A stretch of 64,000 bases of DNA from Corynebacterium stationis. GTDB lineage: Bacteria > Actinomycetota > Actinomycetes > Mycobacteriales > Mycobacteriaceae. A program made the position numbers and the translations under genes. Positions 8,262 to 17,015 of the stretch are shown piece after piece. Position 1 is the first letter of the stretch. Each line of letters starts with the position of its first letter. The stretch is from assembly GCF_001941345.1 (NCBI RefSeq), contig NZ_CP009251.1:2232001-2296000 (forward strand). Reading direction: 5' to 3'. Under the pieces are notes generated by a model. It was not told the DNA's origin, ran no database searches, and was given only the letters and a program-made list of their open reading frames with translations.

Positions 8262-9641
8262 ATGACCATTATCGACCAGGTAACAGCAAATCTCAGCGTA
8301 GCTGATCCCACCACCGGAGAGCTCATTGGCGAAGTCACAAGCGCAAACTACGACGATGTAGTCGAAGGCGTAACGTCCGCCCGTGCTGCTCAACCAAGGT
8401 GGGCAGGCATTCCCGCAGAAAAACGTGGTAAATATCTACACGCGATGGCCGATGCCCTTGCCGATGCAGCCGACGAGCTCGCAAACCTAAACCATCGCGA
8501 AACCGGAAAACTTCTAAAAGACTGCTACGGTGGCATCGACGCCGGAGCCGCCACGCTGCGTCAATACGCGGAACTAGGTCCGCTGCATCGAGGCCACAGT
8601 CTGCGCGGTGACAGTCTTGCTGCTGACTACACAGTAACGCGACCTCGCGGGGTTGTCGTAGCACTGACGCCGTGGAATGACCCGGTAGCGGTGGCTATGG
8701 GACTAATCGGAGCAGCGCTCGTAACGGGCAATACTGTGGTTCACAAGCCGAGTGAGCGCAATCCACATCTCGGCAAAAAGCTAGGCGAAGTTCTGAGCGA
8801 GGTCCTGCCATCCGATGTTCTAACGACCCTCATCGGCGCTGGTGATGTCGGGCAATTGTTGACAGCTGATAGCCGGGTCGATGCCTTTGCCCATGTTGGA
8901 TCAACCGCCACTGGCGCTCAAATCGCCGCAGCGGCTACCGAAACTGGGGCACACGTTATCCGGGAAAACGGCGGAAACGACGCTTTAATAATCGATGACA
9001 CAGTTGATCCGGCTTGGGCGGCGCAACAGACAGCACTTGGCTGCTTTGTCAATGCCGGTCAGATCTGTACTTCCGTAGAGCGAGTATTCGTCGACCGCGC
9101 TATTGCTGGACAATTCCTCGAGCACCTCATCTCCGAGGCCCAGCGTTGGGGAACCACTCAGCCAGTTGTCGACGTGGCTCATCGCAGCCAAATCCATGAT
9201 CAGGTCAGCGCCGCCGTGAGAGATGGAGCTCAGCTTCTCACAGGCGGTGTAATCCCCGATGGCCCCGGAGCGCACTACCCTGCGACGGTAATCAGTAACT
9301 GTCAACCCGCGATGACTGTGATGAGAGAGGAGACTTTCGGTCCAGTCGCCCCAGTCTTTGTCATCGATTCCTTTGAAGAAGGACTGCAATTGGCCGACAA
9401 TGATCGTTATGGCTTGGCTGCAACGGTTCTCACTAAGCGCTTGGATCGGGCACTACAAGCCGTCGACACCCTGCAAGTCGGCACTGTGAAAGTCAACAAC
9501 GTATTCGGAGGTGCCCCGGGCGGATCTGCTCAACCACACCGCGACTCCGGCGATGGTTTCGGTTATGGCCCTGAGCTGCTCGACGAAATGACTACTACCT
9601 CAGTGGTTCACCTAGAATTTCCCGGAGGTGTAGTAAAGTGA
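8262..9641 (+). CDS. NAD(P)-dependent aldehyde dehydrogenase
   Basis: 459 aa from ATG 8262 (RBS AGAGG 6 bases upstream); an upstream in-frame start at 8217 is rejected because it lacks an RBS and overlaps the divergent gene. ALDH superfamily hallmarks are present: LTPWNDPVAVAMGLIGAAL (cofactor region), general base Glu235 in RENGGN, and nucleophile Cys269 in NAGQICTSVERV. These enzymes oxidise aldehydes to acids with NAD(P)+. Its stop overlaps the GTG of the second HldE-like gene, so the two are coupled, which suggests the substrate is connected to the sugar pathway. The exact aldehyde cannot be told. Confidence 0.88.
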   Translation: MTIIDQVTANLSVADPTTGELIGEVTSANYDDVVEGVTSARAAQPRWAGIPAEKRGKYLHAMADALADAADELANLNHRETGKLLKDCYGGIDAGAATLRQYAELGPLHRGHSLRGDSLAADYTVTRPRGVVVALTPWNDPVAVAMGLIGAALVTGNTVVHKPSERNPHLGKKLGEVLSEVLPSDVLTTLIGAGDVGQLLTADSRVDAFAHVGSTATGAQIAAAATETGAHVIRENGGNDALIIDDTVDPAWAAQQTALGCFVNAGQICTSVERVFVDRAIAGQFLEHLISEAQRWGTTQPVVDVAHRSQIHDQVSAAVRDGAQLLTGGVIPDGPGAHYPATVISNCQPAMTVMREETFGPVAPVFVIDSFEEGLQLADNDRYGLAATVLTKRLDRALQAVDTLQVGTVKVNNVFGGAPGGSAQPHRDSGDGFGYGPELLDEMTTTSVVHLEFPGGVVK

Positions 9642-11119
9642 CCCTCGCTTCTGATCTTCCCCTAAAACTAGCCAGTTCAGCGCGAACCATCACCGTCATC
9701 GGAGATGTCATTCTTGATACCTGGGTATACGGTACAAGCCACCGGTTAGCTCGAGAAGCGCCAGCTCCCGTTGTCGACCGCAGCCACGAGAATTTTGCCC
9801 CTGGCGGAGCTGCAAATACCGCCATGAACCTTGCTGCGCTCGGCGCGCGGGTGCGTCTAGTAGGTGTAGCTGGGGACGATGCTGCTGGGCATCGCCTTCA
9901 AAAACTACTGGCCTGTGCAGGTGTTGACACCACCCATCTTGTGCTGAATCCAGCAGTATCCACCACCACCAAGTCTCGGGTGGTGGTCGGAGATCAGGTA
10001 CTCTTTCGCCTCGATGAAACCCCTCAAAACTATCCAGCTGAACTATTGGCGGAACTTTGCGAGCACGCTTTAAGTGCTTCCTGGGATTCCGATGCTCTGA
10101 TCATCTGCGACTACGACGGCCCTGTCCACCAGAGCAACCTACCGCACCGACTAGGAGCAATGACAGATCGCCCGCTAACTGTCGTGGATGCTCATGACCC
10201 TAGGCATTGGGCAGCAGCCCATCCTGATCTCATCACACCGAACCAGCAAGAGGCTGAAATAATCATCGGAACCACGCTTGGGACAGGGCAAGAAAGGGTT
10301 GAACGCGTAGCCGAATTCGCTCACGCCTTGCTCGAACAGACCGCAGCAGCTCGGGTAGTAGTTACCTTCGACCGCGATGGCACAGTGTTGTTTAATGATT
10401 CAGGGGTGATCCACCGGACTTGGGCCAATCCAGCTTCCGAGAAGCAGGCATCAGGAGCCGGTGATACTTTTGTAGCAGCGCTGACTCTCGCTTTGGCTAG
10501 CGGGCTCACAGACGACACCGCTCTCGATTTAGCTCAGTCAGCTGCAGACGTTGTGGTACATCGGCTCGGTACTTCCCTATGCTCTACCAGAGACCTCATG
10601 GCACATCTCAACGATTTCGCCGACGCTCTAACCTCCACCAGTGAGCTTCTGGAAAAGGTCGCAGCTCACCGACAAGCGGGACGACGGATCATCCTATCCA
10701 ACGGTTGCTTCGATGTACTGCACCGCGGGCATATCTCTTACCTCAATAAAGCTTCGCAACTTGGAGACATACTAATAGTAGCCGTCAACGACGACGACTC
10801 AGTGCGACGTCTCAAAGGTGAGGGCCGTCCTATAAACCCCCTAAGTGACAGGGCAGGGGTACTCGCCGCACTGAATTCGGTGGACTACGTAACTGCATTT
10901 TCCACCGACACTCCGATTCCGCTGATAGAGAAATTACAGCCCGACATCTACGTCAAGGGTGGGGACTACACCCCAGAAATGCTCACTGAAACTGCCGTCG
11001 TCCGAGCCTATGGTGGCGAAGTCCGGATAATGAATTATGTCTCCGATCACTCCACAAGTGCCTTAGTGGAGCGCATGAAACAGAGCCAACCGAGAGGAGA
11101 AGACCGTGCCCGCGCGTGA
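9638..11119 (+). CDS. hldE: HldE-like bifunctional heptose 7-phosphate kinase / heptose 1-phosphate adenylyltransferase
   Basis: 493 aa, close to the usual HldE length. The kinase half (to about 335) has GDVILDTWVYG, the canonical PGGAANTAMNLAALGA and catalytic GAGD with Asp276. The nucleotidyltransferase half (about 350-493) has SNGCFDVLHRGHISYL (His362, His365), GEGRPIN and DIYVKGGDY. This is the more canonical of the two HldE copies. Start is GTG 9638 with GGAGG 9 bases upstream, overlapping the ALDH stop. Known reaction: heptose 7-phosphate to heptose 1,7-bisphosphate, then heptose 1-phosphate plus ATP to ADP-heptose. Nucleotide preference (ADP versus another NDP) is inferred. Confidence 0.88.
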   Translation: MTLASDLPLKLASSARTITVIGDVILDTWVYGTSHRLAREAPAPVVDRSHENFAPGGAANTAMNLAALGARVRLVGVAGDDAAGHRLQKLLACAGVDTTHLVLNPAVSTTTKSRVVVGDQVLFRLDETPQNYPAELLAELCEHALSASWDSDALIICDYDGPVHQSNLPHRLGAMTDRPLTVVDAHDPRHWAAAHPDLITPNQQEAEIIIGTTLGTGQERVERVAEFAHALLEQTAAARVVVTFDRDGTVLFNDSGVIHRTWANPASEKQASGAGDTFVAALTLALASGLTDDTALDLAQSAADVVVHRLGTSLCSTRDLMAHLNDFADALTSTSELLEKVAAHRQAGRRIILSNGCFDVLHRGHISYLNKASQLGDILIVAVNDDDSVRRLKGEGRPINPLSDRAGVLAALNSVDYVTAFSTDTPIPLIEKLQPDIYVKGGDYTPEMLTETAVVRAYGGEVRIMNYVSDHSTSALVERMKQSQPRGEDRARA

Positions 11120-11969
11120 CAGTTCCCAATGGGGCGCGCCCAATTCTTCCAAAAGCGAGGTGGTTCCCCTAGAGGTGCTCATCCCCTGTTTCGAGCGCCC
11201 AGCGGAACTTGCTGTGACTTTATCGGGGTTAGCCGCACAAATGGAACAAGACTTCGACATCATCCTCTCAGACCAATCAGGTACCGCGATTTGGGAAGAT
11301 TCTTCTGTGGTTGCGATGGTTCGGGTGTTGCGTGCACAGGGAAGGACGGTTCGTTGCGAACGAAACTTGCCCCGCCGCGGATTGGCACAACAACGACACC
11401 ATCTCCTTCAGCTCAGTAATGCTCCACTAGTCCTTTTCCTCGACAGTGATGTTTGGCTGGAGCCTGGCACCATGAGCCGAATGCTCTCGGCCCTAAACCA
11501 ATATGGTGGGGGCTTTATTGGATCCGCTGTTCAAGGTCTGTCGTATCTCCAAGACGAACGGCCCGCTGAATGGGCGCCCTTCGAACCATGGGAAAGCCGG
11601 GTAGCCCCGGAACCCGTACCAGATTCGGGCCCCGCCCACGAACGTTGGCGACTCCACAATGCTGCCAATCTTTGTCACCTTGCAGCTCGTCAAGACTTCG
11701 GCCCCGACGGATTCTTGGCGTACAAAATCGCTTGGGTGGGCGGATGCGTTCTGTTTGATAGGGAATGCTTGCTCGAGGCCGGCGGTTTCGAGTTTTGGTC
11801 TCAACTACCTGCAAACCACGCAGGTGAAGACGTACTAGCGCAATGGAAAGTACTTTCTCGCTATGGCGGAGCTGCCGTCCTACCAAGCGGAGCAGTCCAT
11901 CTGGAGGCGCCAACGACTGTCATGGATCGTTCCACTGAAGCAACGGAGGTACTCACAGCAGAGTCATAA
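11106..11969 (+). CDS. GT2 family glycosyltransferase (GT-A fold)
   Basis: 287 aa. The N-terminal GT-A motif is VLIPCFERPAELAVTLSGL, the metal-binding DxD is in LVLFLDSDVWLEPG, and a later acidic motif is GEDVLAQWK. The start is GTG 11106, overlapping the end of the HldE-like gene by 14 bases, with GAGGAGA just upstream. It is a soluble enzyme without visible membrane helices. It is the last gene of the ALDH-HldE-GT2 module and probably adds a sugar to the same glycan or glycolipid as the GT9 genes. Specificity is not predictable. Confidence 0.85.
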   Translation: MPARDSSQWGAPNSSKSEVVPLEVLIPCFERPAELAVTLSGLAAQMEQDFDIILSDQSGTAIWEDSSVVAMVRVLRAQGRTVRCERNLPRRGLAQQRHHLLQLSNAPLVLFLDSDVWLEPGTMSRMLSALNQYGGGFIGSAVQGLSYLQDERPAEWAPFEPWESRVAPEPVPDSGPAHERWRLHNAANLCHLAARQDFGPDGFLAYKIAWVGGCVLFDRECLLEAGGFEFWSQLPANHAGEDVLAQWKVLSRYGGAAVLPSGAVHLEAPTTVMDRSTEATEVLTAES

Positions 11970-12036
11970 AGTGTAGGCTAGGTCATACTCGACCGCGCTA
12001 TCCACATCCCACAACAAATACGTTCAGGAGGGCATT

Positions 12037-13656
12037 ATGCGAGTCGTAATTACCGGTGCCACAGGGAACCACGGCACCGCAGTGCTCAAAGCACTGCACT
12101 CCACACCGGAAATCACACATATTACCGGTATCGCTCGGCGTCTACCGGACACCGACTCGGAACCTTATGCTGGCTGCGAGTGGAAAACCGTCGATATTGC
12201 AGCAGCCAGTACCGCTACCGACGCCATCACTGAATTAACCGATATCTTCCGAGGAGCTGACGCGGTAATCCACCTAGCCTGGCTGATTCAACCCAATGAA
12301 CGCCGAGAGCTTCTCCACCGTGTCAATGTCGAAGGCACCCGGCGCGTCACCGAGGCCATAGCTGCTGCTGGAGTGCCACACTTAGTGGTCGCGAGCTCAG
12401 TCGGAGCTTATTCTCCCGACCCCACCCGTGAAACAGACGGAACCCTGCCACTACGGGATGAGAATTGGCCAGCTACTGGCATAACGTCCTCTCACTACAG
12501 CTCCGATAAGGCGGACCAAGAAAGAGTTCTCAATGATTTTTCCGTGCTTCATCCTGATGTCGTCATCACTCGGCTGCGTCCCGGTTTAACTTTTCAGGCA
12601 GATGCCGCCGCCGAGATTCAACGCTACTTTATCGGTAGCGCAATCCCCGACCAAGCGCTGAAAATGACACCACCTGTTTTGCCCCTGCCTAAGGGTTTAG
12701 CGGCTCAGGCGGTGCATGCTGATGACCTCGGCAAAGCCTACGCATTGGCAGTAGTCAAAAAGGCTGGCGGAGCGTTCAATGTCTGCGCACCCGACATTCT
12801 CTACCCGCAAGATTTTGCCGATATCATCGATCACGGCCACTTCATAGAGGTTCCGCCCACAGTGGCGCGGGCGACTGTGGCCGCCGCCCATAAAGCTGGA
12901 ACGCTAGCCGCAGACGCCGGCTGGATTGATATGGCAATGCAGGTGCCAATGATGGACAACTCCCGCGCGGTGAACCAATTGGGTTGGCGGCCACAGCACA
13001 GTGCAGCCGATGCTCTGCGCGAACTGCTTGGTGCCCTACGCAGCGGGCAAGGAACTTCGTCTTTACCCCTGCGACCTCGCGACCGAGATCCTGCTGTGCC
13101 CTCAGGTGAGATTCCCGAGGAGATGTCTCGGGAGCTCCTCCAGTTATATCTCTCCGATCACTTGACCGGGGCAACAGCCGGCGTTGAACGAATGAACCGG
13201 ATGGCACACGACTACGTAGACACTCCCATGTTCGCGACGCTCTCTGCCTTGGCCGTGGAAATCCGCACGGAGCAAGTGTTCTTAAAAAATCTCATCCAAC
13301 AACTAGGCCTCAAGCAGATGCCATACCGGCAGGCCATGGCAAACGTCGCAGAAAAAGCAGGCAGGCTAAAGGGCAACGGGCGGGCAGTAACCCGCTCTCC
13401 TATGACAATGCTGCTCGAGACTGAGCTGATGCGCAGCGCAGTAGTCGGCAAGGAGGGAGGTTGGCAAACTCTAATTGATTACGCGGAAAAAATGGACATG
13501 GATCCCGTGCCCTTCACAAAGCTTCGCGATAAGGTCCACGATCAGCTTGTGGCTTTGGATGAAGTACACGCTTATGCGCGGTCGCGAGCATTCTTGGAAA
13601 CCCGTAAAACCTATAAAGACCAAACAGACAGACCTGAAAATAGGAGAAGGACATGA
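12037..13656 (+). CDS. Fusion: NAD-dependent epimerase/dehydratase + ferritin-like helical domain
   Basis: 539 aa. Residues 1 to about 330 are an extended SDR with the cofactor loop VITGATGNHGTAVLKAL and the C-terminal end LGWRPQHSAADALRELL. Residues about 360-539 are an all-helical domain (begins EEMSRELLQLYLSDHLTGA) that resembles free-standing actinobacterial ferritin-like proteins of about 165 aa, often encoded next to such an epimerase. RBS AGGAGG lies 5 bases before the ATG. It overlaps the start of the small acidic gene by 4 bases. Neighbouring genes suggest a redox/stress role; the substrate of the epimerase half is unknown. It is probably not part of the heptose pathway. Confidence 0.82.
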   Translation: MRVVITGATGNHGTAVLKALHSTPEITHITGIARRLPDTDSEPYAGCEWKTVDIAAASTATDAITELTDIFRGADAVIHLAWLIQPNERRELLHRVNVEGTRRVTEAIAAAGVPHLVVASSVGAYSPDPTRETDGTLPLRDENWPATGITSSHYSSDKADQERVLNDFSVLHPDVVITRLRPGLTFQADAAAEIQRYFIGSAIPDQALKMTPPVLPLPKGLAAQAVHADDLGKAYALAVVKKAGGAFNVCAPDILYPQDFADIIDHGHFIEVPPTVARATVAAAHKAGTLAADAGWIDMAMQVPMMDNSRAVNQLGWRPQHSAADALRELLGALRSGQGTSSLPLRPRDRDPAVPSGEIPEEMSRELLQLYLSDHLTGATAGVERMNRMAHDYVDTPMFATLSALAVEIRTEQVFLKNLIQQLGLKQMPYRQAMANVAEKAGRLKGNGRAVTRSPMTMLLETELMRSAVVGKEGGWQTLIDYAEKMDMDPVPFTKLRDKVHDQLVALDEVHAYARSRAFLETRKTYKDQTDRPENRRRT

Positions 13657-13811
13657 CTGACCCGAAGAAAAAGGCCGAAGAAGAGAACCTCGATCCTAAT
13701 AAGAGAGGAAGTGGCGATATAGATTCCGCGGGCCCCTACACTGATGAAGAGCTGGTGGAAGAATGGGAATTTGAGTCTTTTCCAGCTAGCGATCCTCCTC
13801 AGAACTACTAA
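13653..13811 (+). CDS. Small acidic protein with C-terminal SFPASDPP motif
   Basis: 52 aa, strongly charged (many Glu and Lys at the N-terminus), ending EFESFPASDPPQNY. The FPASDPP motif recurs in short bacterial proteins of unknown function that sit in stress-related operons. ATG 13653 overlaps the last codon and stop of the epimerase-ferritin gene (ATGA), and AGGAGAAGG precedes it. Coupling, composition and the recognisable motif make it a real gene in spite of its size. No biochemical role can be given. Confidence 0.78.
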   Translation: MTDPKKKAEEENLDPNKRGSGDIDSAGPYTDEELVEEWEFESFPASDPPQNY

Positions 13812-13816
13812 TCAAC

Positions 13817-13936
13817 TTGGCTCTCACTGACATCCCCCACCGGATTTCCGATTTAGCCGTCCAATACGGCTTTACTATCGCAGTCGCAGAATCCTTGACT
13901 GGTGGCAAAATCAATAGCCGAAACCTGCTCACCTAG
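13817..13936 (+). pseudogene. cinA (nicotinamide-nucleotide amidase domain) remnant
   Basis: A 39-residue frame starting TTG 13817 and ending at TAG 13934-13936 contains QYGFTIAVAESLTGG, the start of the CinA C-terminal amidase domain (normal domain about 160 aa). After GGK the similarity stops and the frame ends, so the rest of the domain has been deleted. It starts 5 bases after the SFPASDPP gene, the position expected for an operon member. Known CinA-C enzymes deamidate NMN; this fragment cannot be functional. Confidence 0.7.
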
Positions 13937-13969
13937 TTAAGCCATTCTTCAATCATCTAAGGAGAAAAA

Positions 13970-15181
13970 ATGAAAGCGTTGACCTGGCAAGGAAAACGAA
14001 ATGTAAGTGTAGAAACCGTACCTGATCCGGAGCTTAAAACCTCCACGGATGCCATTATCGAGGTGACATCCACTGCTATTTGCGGTTCAGACCTTCATCT
14101 CTATGAGGTACTTGGACCTTTCATGGATCCTGGCGACATCATAGGTCATGAACCGATGGGGAGAGTCGTCGAAGCAGGATCAGGAACCCATCTGAAAGAG
14201 GGAGATCGTGTAGTAATTCCTTTCACTATCTCTTGTGGTACCTGCTGGATGTGTAAACGCGGATTGTATTCGCAATGCGAAACGACCCAAGTGACTGAGC
14301 AGGGCTCTGGAGCGAAGCTTTTTGGCTACTCCCGTCTGTATGGTTCTGTGCCCGGCGCGCAAGCACAATACCTCCGAGTTCCGCACGCCGATTTCGGCCC
14401 TATTAAAGTTGGAAACGAACTGCCAGACCACCGCTACCTCTTCCTCAGCGATGTCCTGCCAACTGCATGGCAAGCCGTGAAGTACGCCGGTGTACGTGAA
14501 GGAGATACACTCGCGGTTTTCGGATTAGGGCCTATCGGACAAATGTCGGCCCGCATCGGGCGGCATTTGGGTGCGCGAGTTTTTGGCATCGATCCGGTTC
14601 CCGAGCGCCGTGAAATGGCTGCACGCCATGGCATCGAAGTATTCGATTTCAATGAAGATACTAATGCTGCCATCCGAGACGCCACTGAGGGCCGCGGCCC
14701 TGATTCTGTAGTTGATGCGGTAGGGATGGAAGCTCACGGTTCCCCTGTCGGCAAACTTGCTCACCAGGCCGTCGGAGCGTTGCCGGATGCTGTCGGTCGA
14801 AAGATGATGGAACACGCCGGCTTGGATCGTCTCTCTGCCGTGCATTCAGCTATCGACTTGGTACGCCGCGGGGGAACCATTTCCCTCTCCGGAGTCTACG
14901 GCGGACAAGCTAGTCCGATGCCGTTGCTTAAGCTCTTCGACAAACAAATTCAACTCCGTATGGGCCAGTGCAACGTGAAAAGGTGGATCGACGACCTTTT
15001 ACCGCTAGTGGAGGATTCGGCTGATCCGCTAGGCGTAGATGACTTGGTCACACACCGCGTCCCACTTATCGACGCCCCAGCGGCTTATGAGAAGTTCCAG
15101 AAGAAGGAAGACGGCTGCATTAAGGTCGTGCTAGATCCACACTCCGCCGAAGAAGTCACTGCGGGTTCCCCACTCGATTGA
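13970..15181 (+). CDS. Zinc-dependent alcohol dehydrogenase (MDR family, formaldehyde dehydrogenase-like)
   Basis: 403 aa, intact. The catalytic zinc site is in AICGSDLH and GHEPMGRVVE; the structural zinc site is CGTCWMCKRGLYSQC (C-x2-C-x2-C-x7-C); and the Rossmann loop is FGLGPIGQMSARIG. The length and the insert between the Rossmann domain and the C-terminus (about residues 245-290) fit the glutathione-independent formaldehyde dehydrogenase-like branch. RBS AAGGAG lies 6 bases before the ATG. It is flanked by the cinA remnant and a decayed TPP enzyme, so it is a surviving gene of a decaying operon. Substrate unknown. Confidence 0.87.
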   Translation: MKALTWQGKRNVSVETVPDPELKTSTDAIIEVTSTAICGSDLHLYEVLGPFMDPGDIIGHEPMGRVVEAGSGTHLKEGDRVVIPFTISCGTCWMCKRGLYSQCETTQVTEQGSGAKLFGYSRLYGSVPGAQAQYLRVPHADFGPIKVGNELPDHRYLFLSDVLPTAWQAVKYAGVREGDTLAVFGLGPIGQMSARIGRHLGARVFGIDPVPERREMAARHGIEVFDFNEDTNAAIRDATEGRGPDSVVDAVGMEAHGSPVGKLAHQAVGALPDAVGRKMMEHAGLDRLSAVHSAIDLVRRGGTISLSGVYGGQASPMPLLKLFDKQIQLRMGQCNVKRWIDDLLPLVEDSADPLGVDDLVTHRVPLIDAPAAYEKFQKKEDGCIKVVLDPHSAEEVTAGSPLD

Positions 15182-15196
15182 TAGAAATTCTCCACA

Positions 15197-16888
15197 ATGT
15201 CCGCTAGAACCGTAGCCGATCTTATCGTTGATTGGCTACGGACTTGGGACGCAATCCGGGTTTACGCCTATGCTGGCGACGGTAATAAACCTTTACTCGG
15301 CCTGTTCCGCCGCGCTGAACAGGCTCCTGAGTTCATCTCCTCTCGCCATGAGAAGGGCGGAGCATGAATGGCAGTAGGAGAGCCTAAATACGGCGGTGGC
15401 GTCGGGGGTCACTTCGACACCAAGATCAGGCGCGGTACAGCTACTGACCGGGCTCTACGATGCCAAGCTAGACTGCGCCCCGTCGTAGCGCTCGTAGCCC
15501 AGCAACATCGCTCAGTGCTCGGCTTCAGTTACCAGTAGGAAAATGATCTGCAAAACCCCTTCACTGGCGTCGCTTCCCCGGTCGTATGGTCGGTGGTCTC
15601 CCCCGAGCAATTGCCGATGGTGCTGGGTCGCGCTTTCGCTCCGCGCTGGCGAACCGTAAACCAGGCGTAGTTATTTTGCCGCATGATGTACAGCATGCTG
15701 AAGAACCTCATCTCGGGCAATGCCATAGTGGGGTCGTGACGGCCCGGGCTGGGCTTCCGGCACATGCATCCTCAAAGCATAGGTCTCAACCTGACGGTCG
15801 AAGTTCTCGCCCGAGTTACGAAGTTACCCTTTTTCGTCGGTCGGGGTGCCAGCTAGGCGCAGGTACTCCAAGACCTCGACACCCTCGTCATAATTGAGCC
15901 CAAGGACCCGTGGACCGCGTTTCATTCCGCGTCGAGCCAAGGCAGTGCAATTCGGTGTAGATCATGCGATGATTGGCAACCGCTACCCTGTTGCTGTCGG
16001 ATTAGTCGGAGACACTGGGCCTTTCAGCCGTGCCCGGTTAGAGCGACTGCCGAAGCGCGCGCCGTCGACATGGCGTTCAACGGTACAGAAGATGGTAGAA
16101 CAGGGCTGAGATATCACCCGGCTCCGTTCCGAGGAATCACCGAAGCCCCAAACCCAGAGCTCGTCGTTCGACCTCTTTCTGAATGGATCCCCAATAATAC
16201 CCAGATAGCAATCGATGTAGGAAGCGGTATCTATCCTTATGTAAAACGACTGACTCTACTTTCAGAAATGCCCGCTCACCTGTCTTCTGCATTGGCATTG
16301 ATGGTTTGTACCGTGCCCTCCGCGATAGCGTGCAGGACGTGGATCCGCGATGTCCAGTGGTGGCGCTGCCAAGTGTCTGCGCCATGTAAATATTGAGAAT
16401 CAACTTGCTCATCACCGTCGACGCCCGTCGGCGTACTTGTCCCAATCCTCAACTAATTCTCATTGTCCCCCCACGGCTGGCACCTCGCTGAGGTTAGCTG
16501 GGAGCAGCGTGAATAAGAGTCTGATCCTCGGTTCGATCCCTCCCAGTCTGTCCCTCATTTCGATTATCCAGACTATATCGAACACTTGGGTTGCCTTGGT
16601 ATGACTCTTCGTGATGCCACTTGCCTTGGCCAATTGATTGATGCAGCCTTCGAAGTCGATATTCCGGTGGTTATAGCTGTGCGCTACGATCCCAACATCC
16701 CTTTGTTGCCGCCCTTCCCCCACGGTGAGGAGGTTTTAAACAGCGTGCGCCCAAGTCTTCCTAACGAAGGCGAAGCCGGGCGGCACCGTCGCGAATTACT
16801 AGGGGAATACGCGTCAATTGAGGCACATAGCGTTAGGAAAGATGCAGAAGACCCTCTCCTGGACTCCTGGTGCCGTGAGGATGCCTAA
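15197..16888 (+). pseudogene. Thiamine-pyrophosphate-requiring enzyme (pyruvate oxidase/acetolactate synthase-like), multiply frameshifted
   Basis: Fragments in different frames line up in the order of one TPP enzyme of about 560-600 aa. The N-terminus MSARTVADLIVDWLRTW with SSRHEKGG stops at a TGA near 15367. A middle fragment with KPGVVILPHDVQHAEEP follows near 15650-15710, then PNPELVVRPLSEWIPNN near 16150-16195, and the C-terminal part with DPNIPLLPPFPHGEEVL ends at 16888. Several stops and frame changes separate them, so no functional product is possible. Family members bind TPP and FAD or a quinone-linked cofactor and act on 2-keto acids. The shorter open frames inside (15586-15897, 16070-16396) are pieces of this gene or noise. 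Confidence 0.8.
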
Positions 16889-16978
16889 CCGAAATAAGCA
16901 CAACACTGAGCGCACCAAAAGTTGATCGAAAGGGCACAAACAATAGGTCTAGCAGGCATGTCTTCCTGTACGATCTCC

Positions 16979-17008
16979 TATGATACTAAGTATTTACCCG
17001 CCAAGGAG
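16979..17008 (+). promoter_or_regulatory. Putative crtB promoter -10 and RBS
   Basis: A TATGAT hexamer at 16979-16984 is followed by a short leader and a strong Shine-Dalgarno AAGGAG at 17003-17008, 7 bases before the crtB ATG. No convincing -35 is visible 16-18 bases upstream, so the promoter may need an activator or an alternative sigma factor. This is a sequence reading only. Confidence 0.4.
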
Positions 17009-17015
17009 CGCTTTC

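Noticed and set aside
15586-16604. Several separate small genes between the alcohol dehydrogenase and crtB
   Set aside because: Their recognisable parts line up in order as pieces of one TPP enzyme, so they are treated as one pseudogene.
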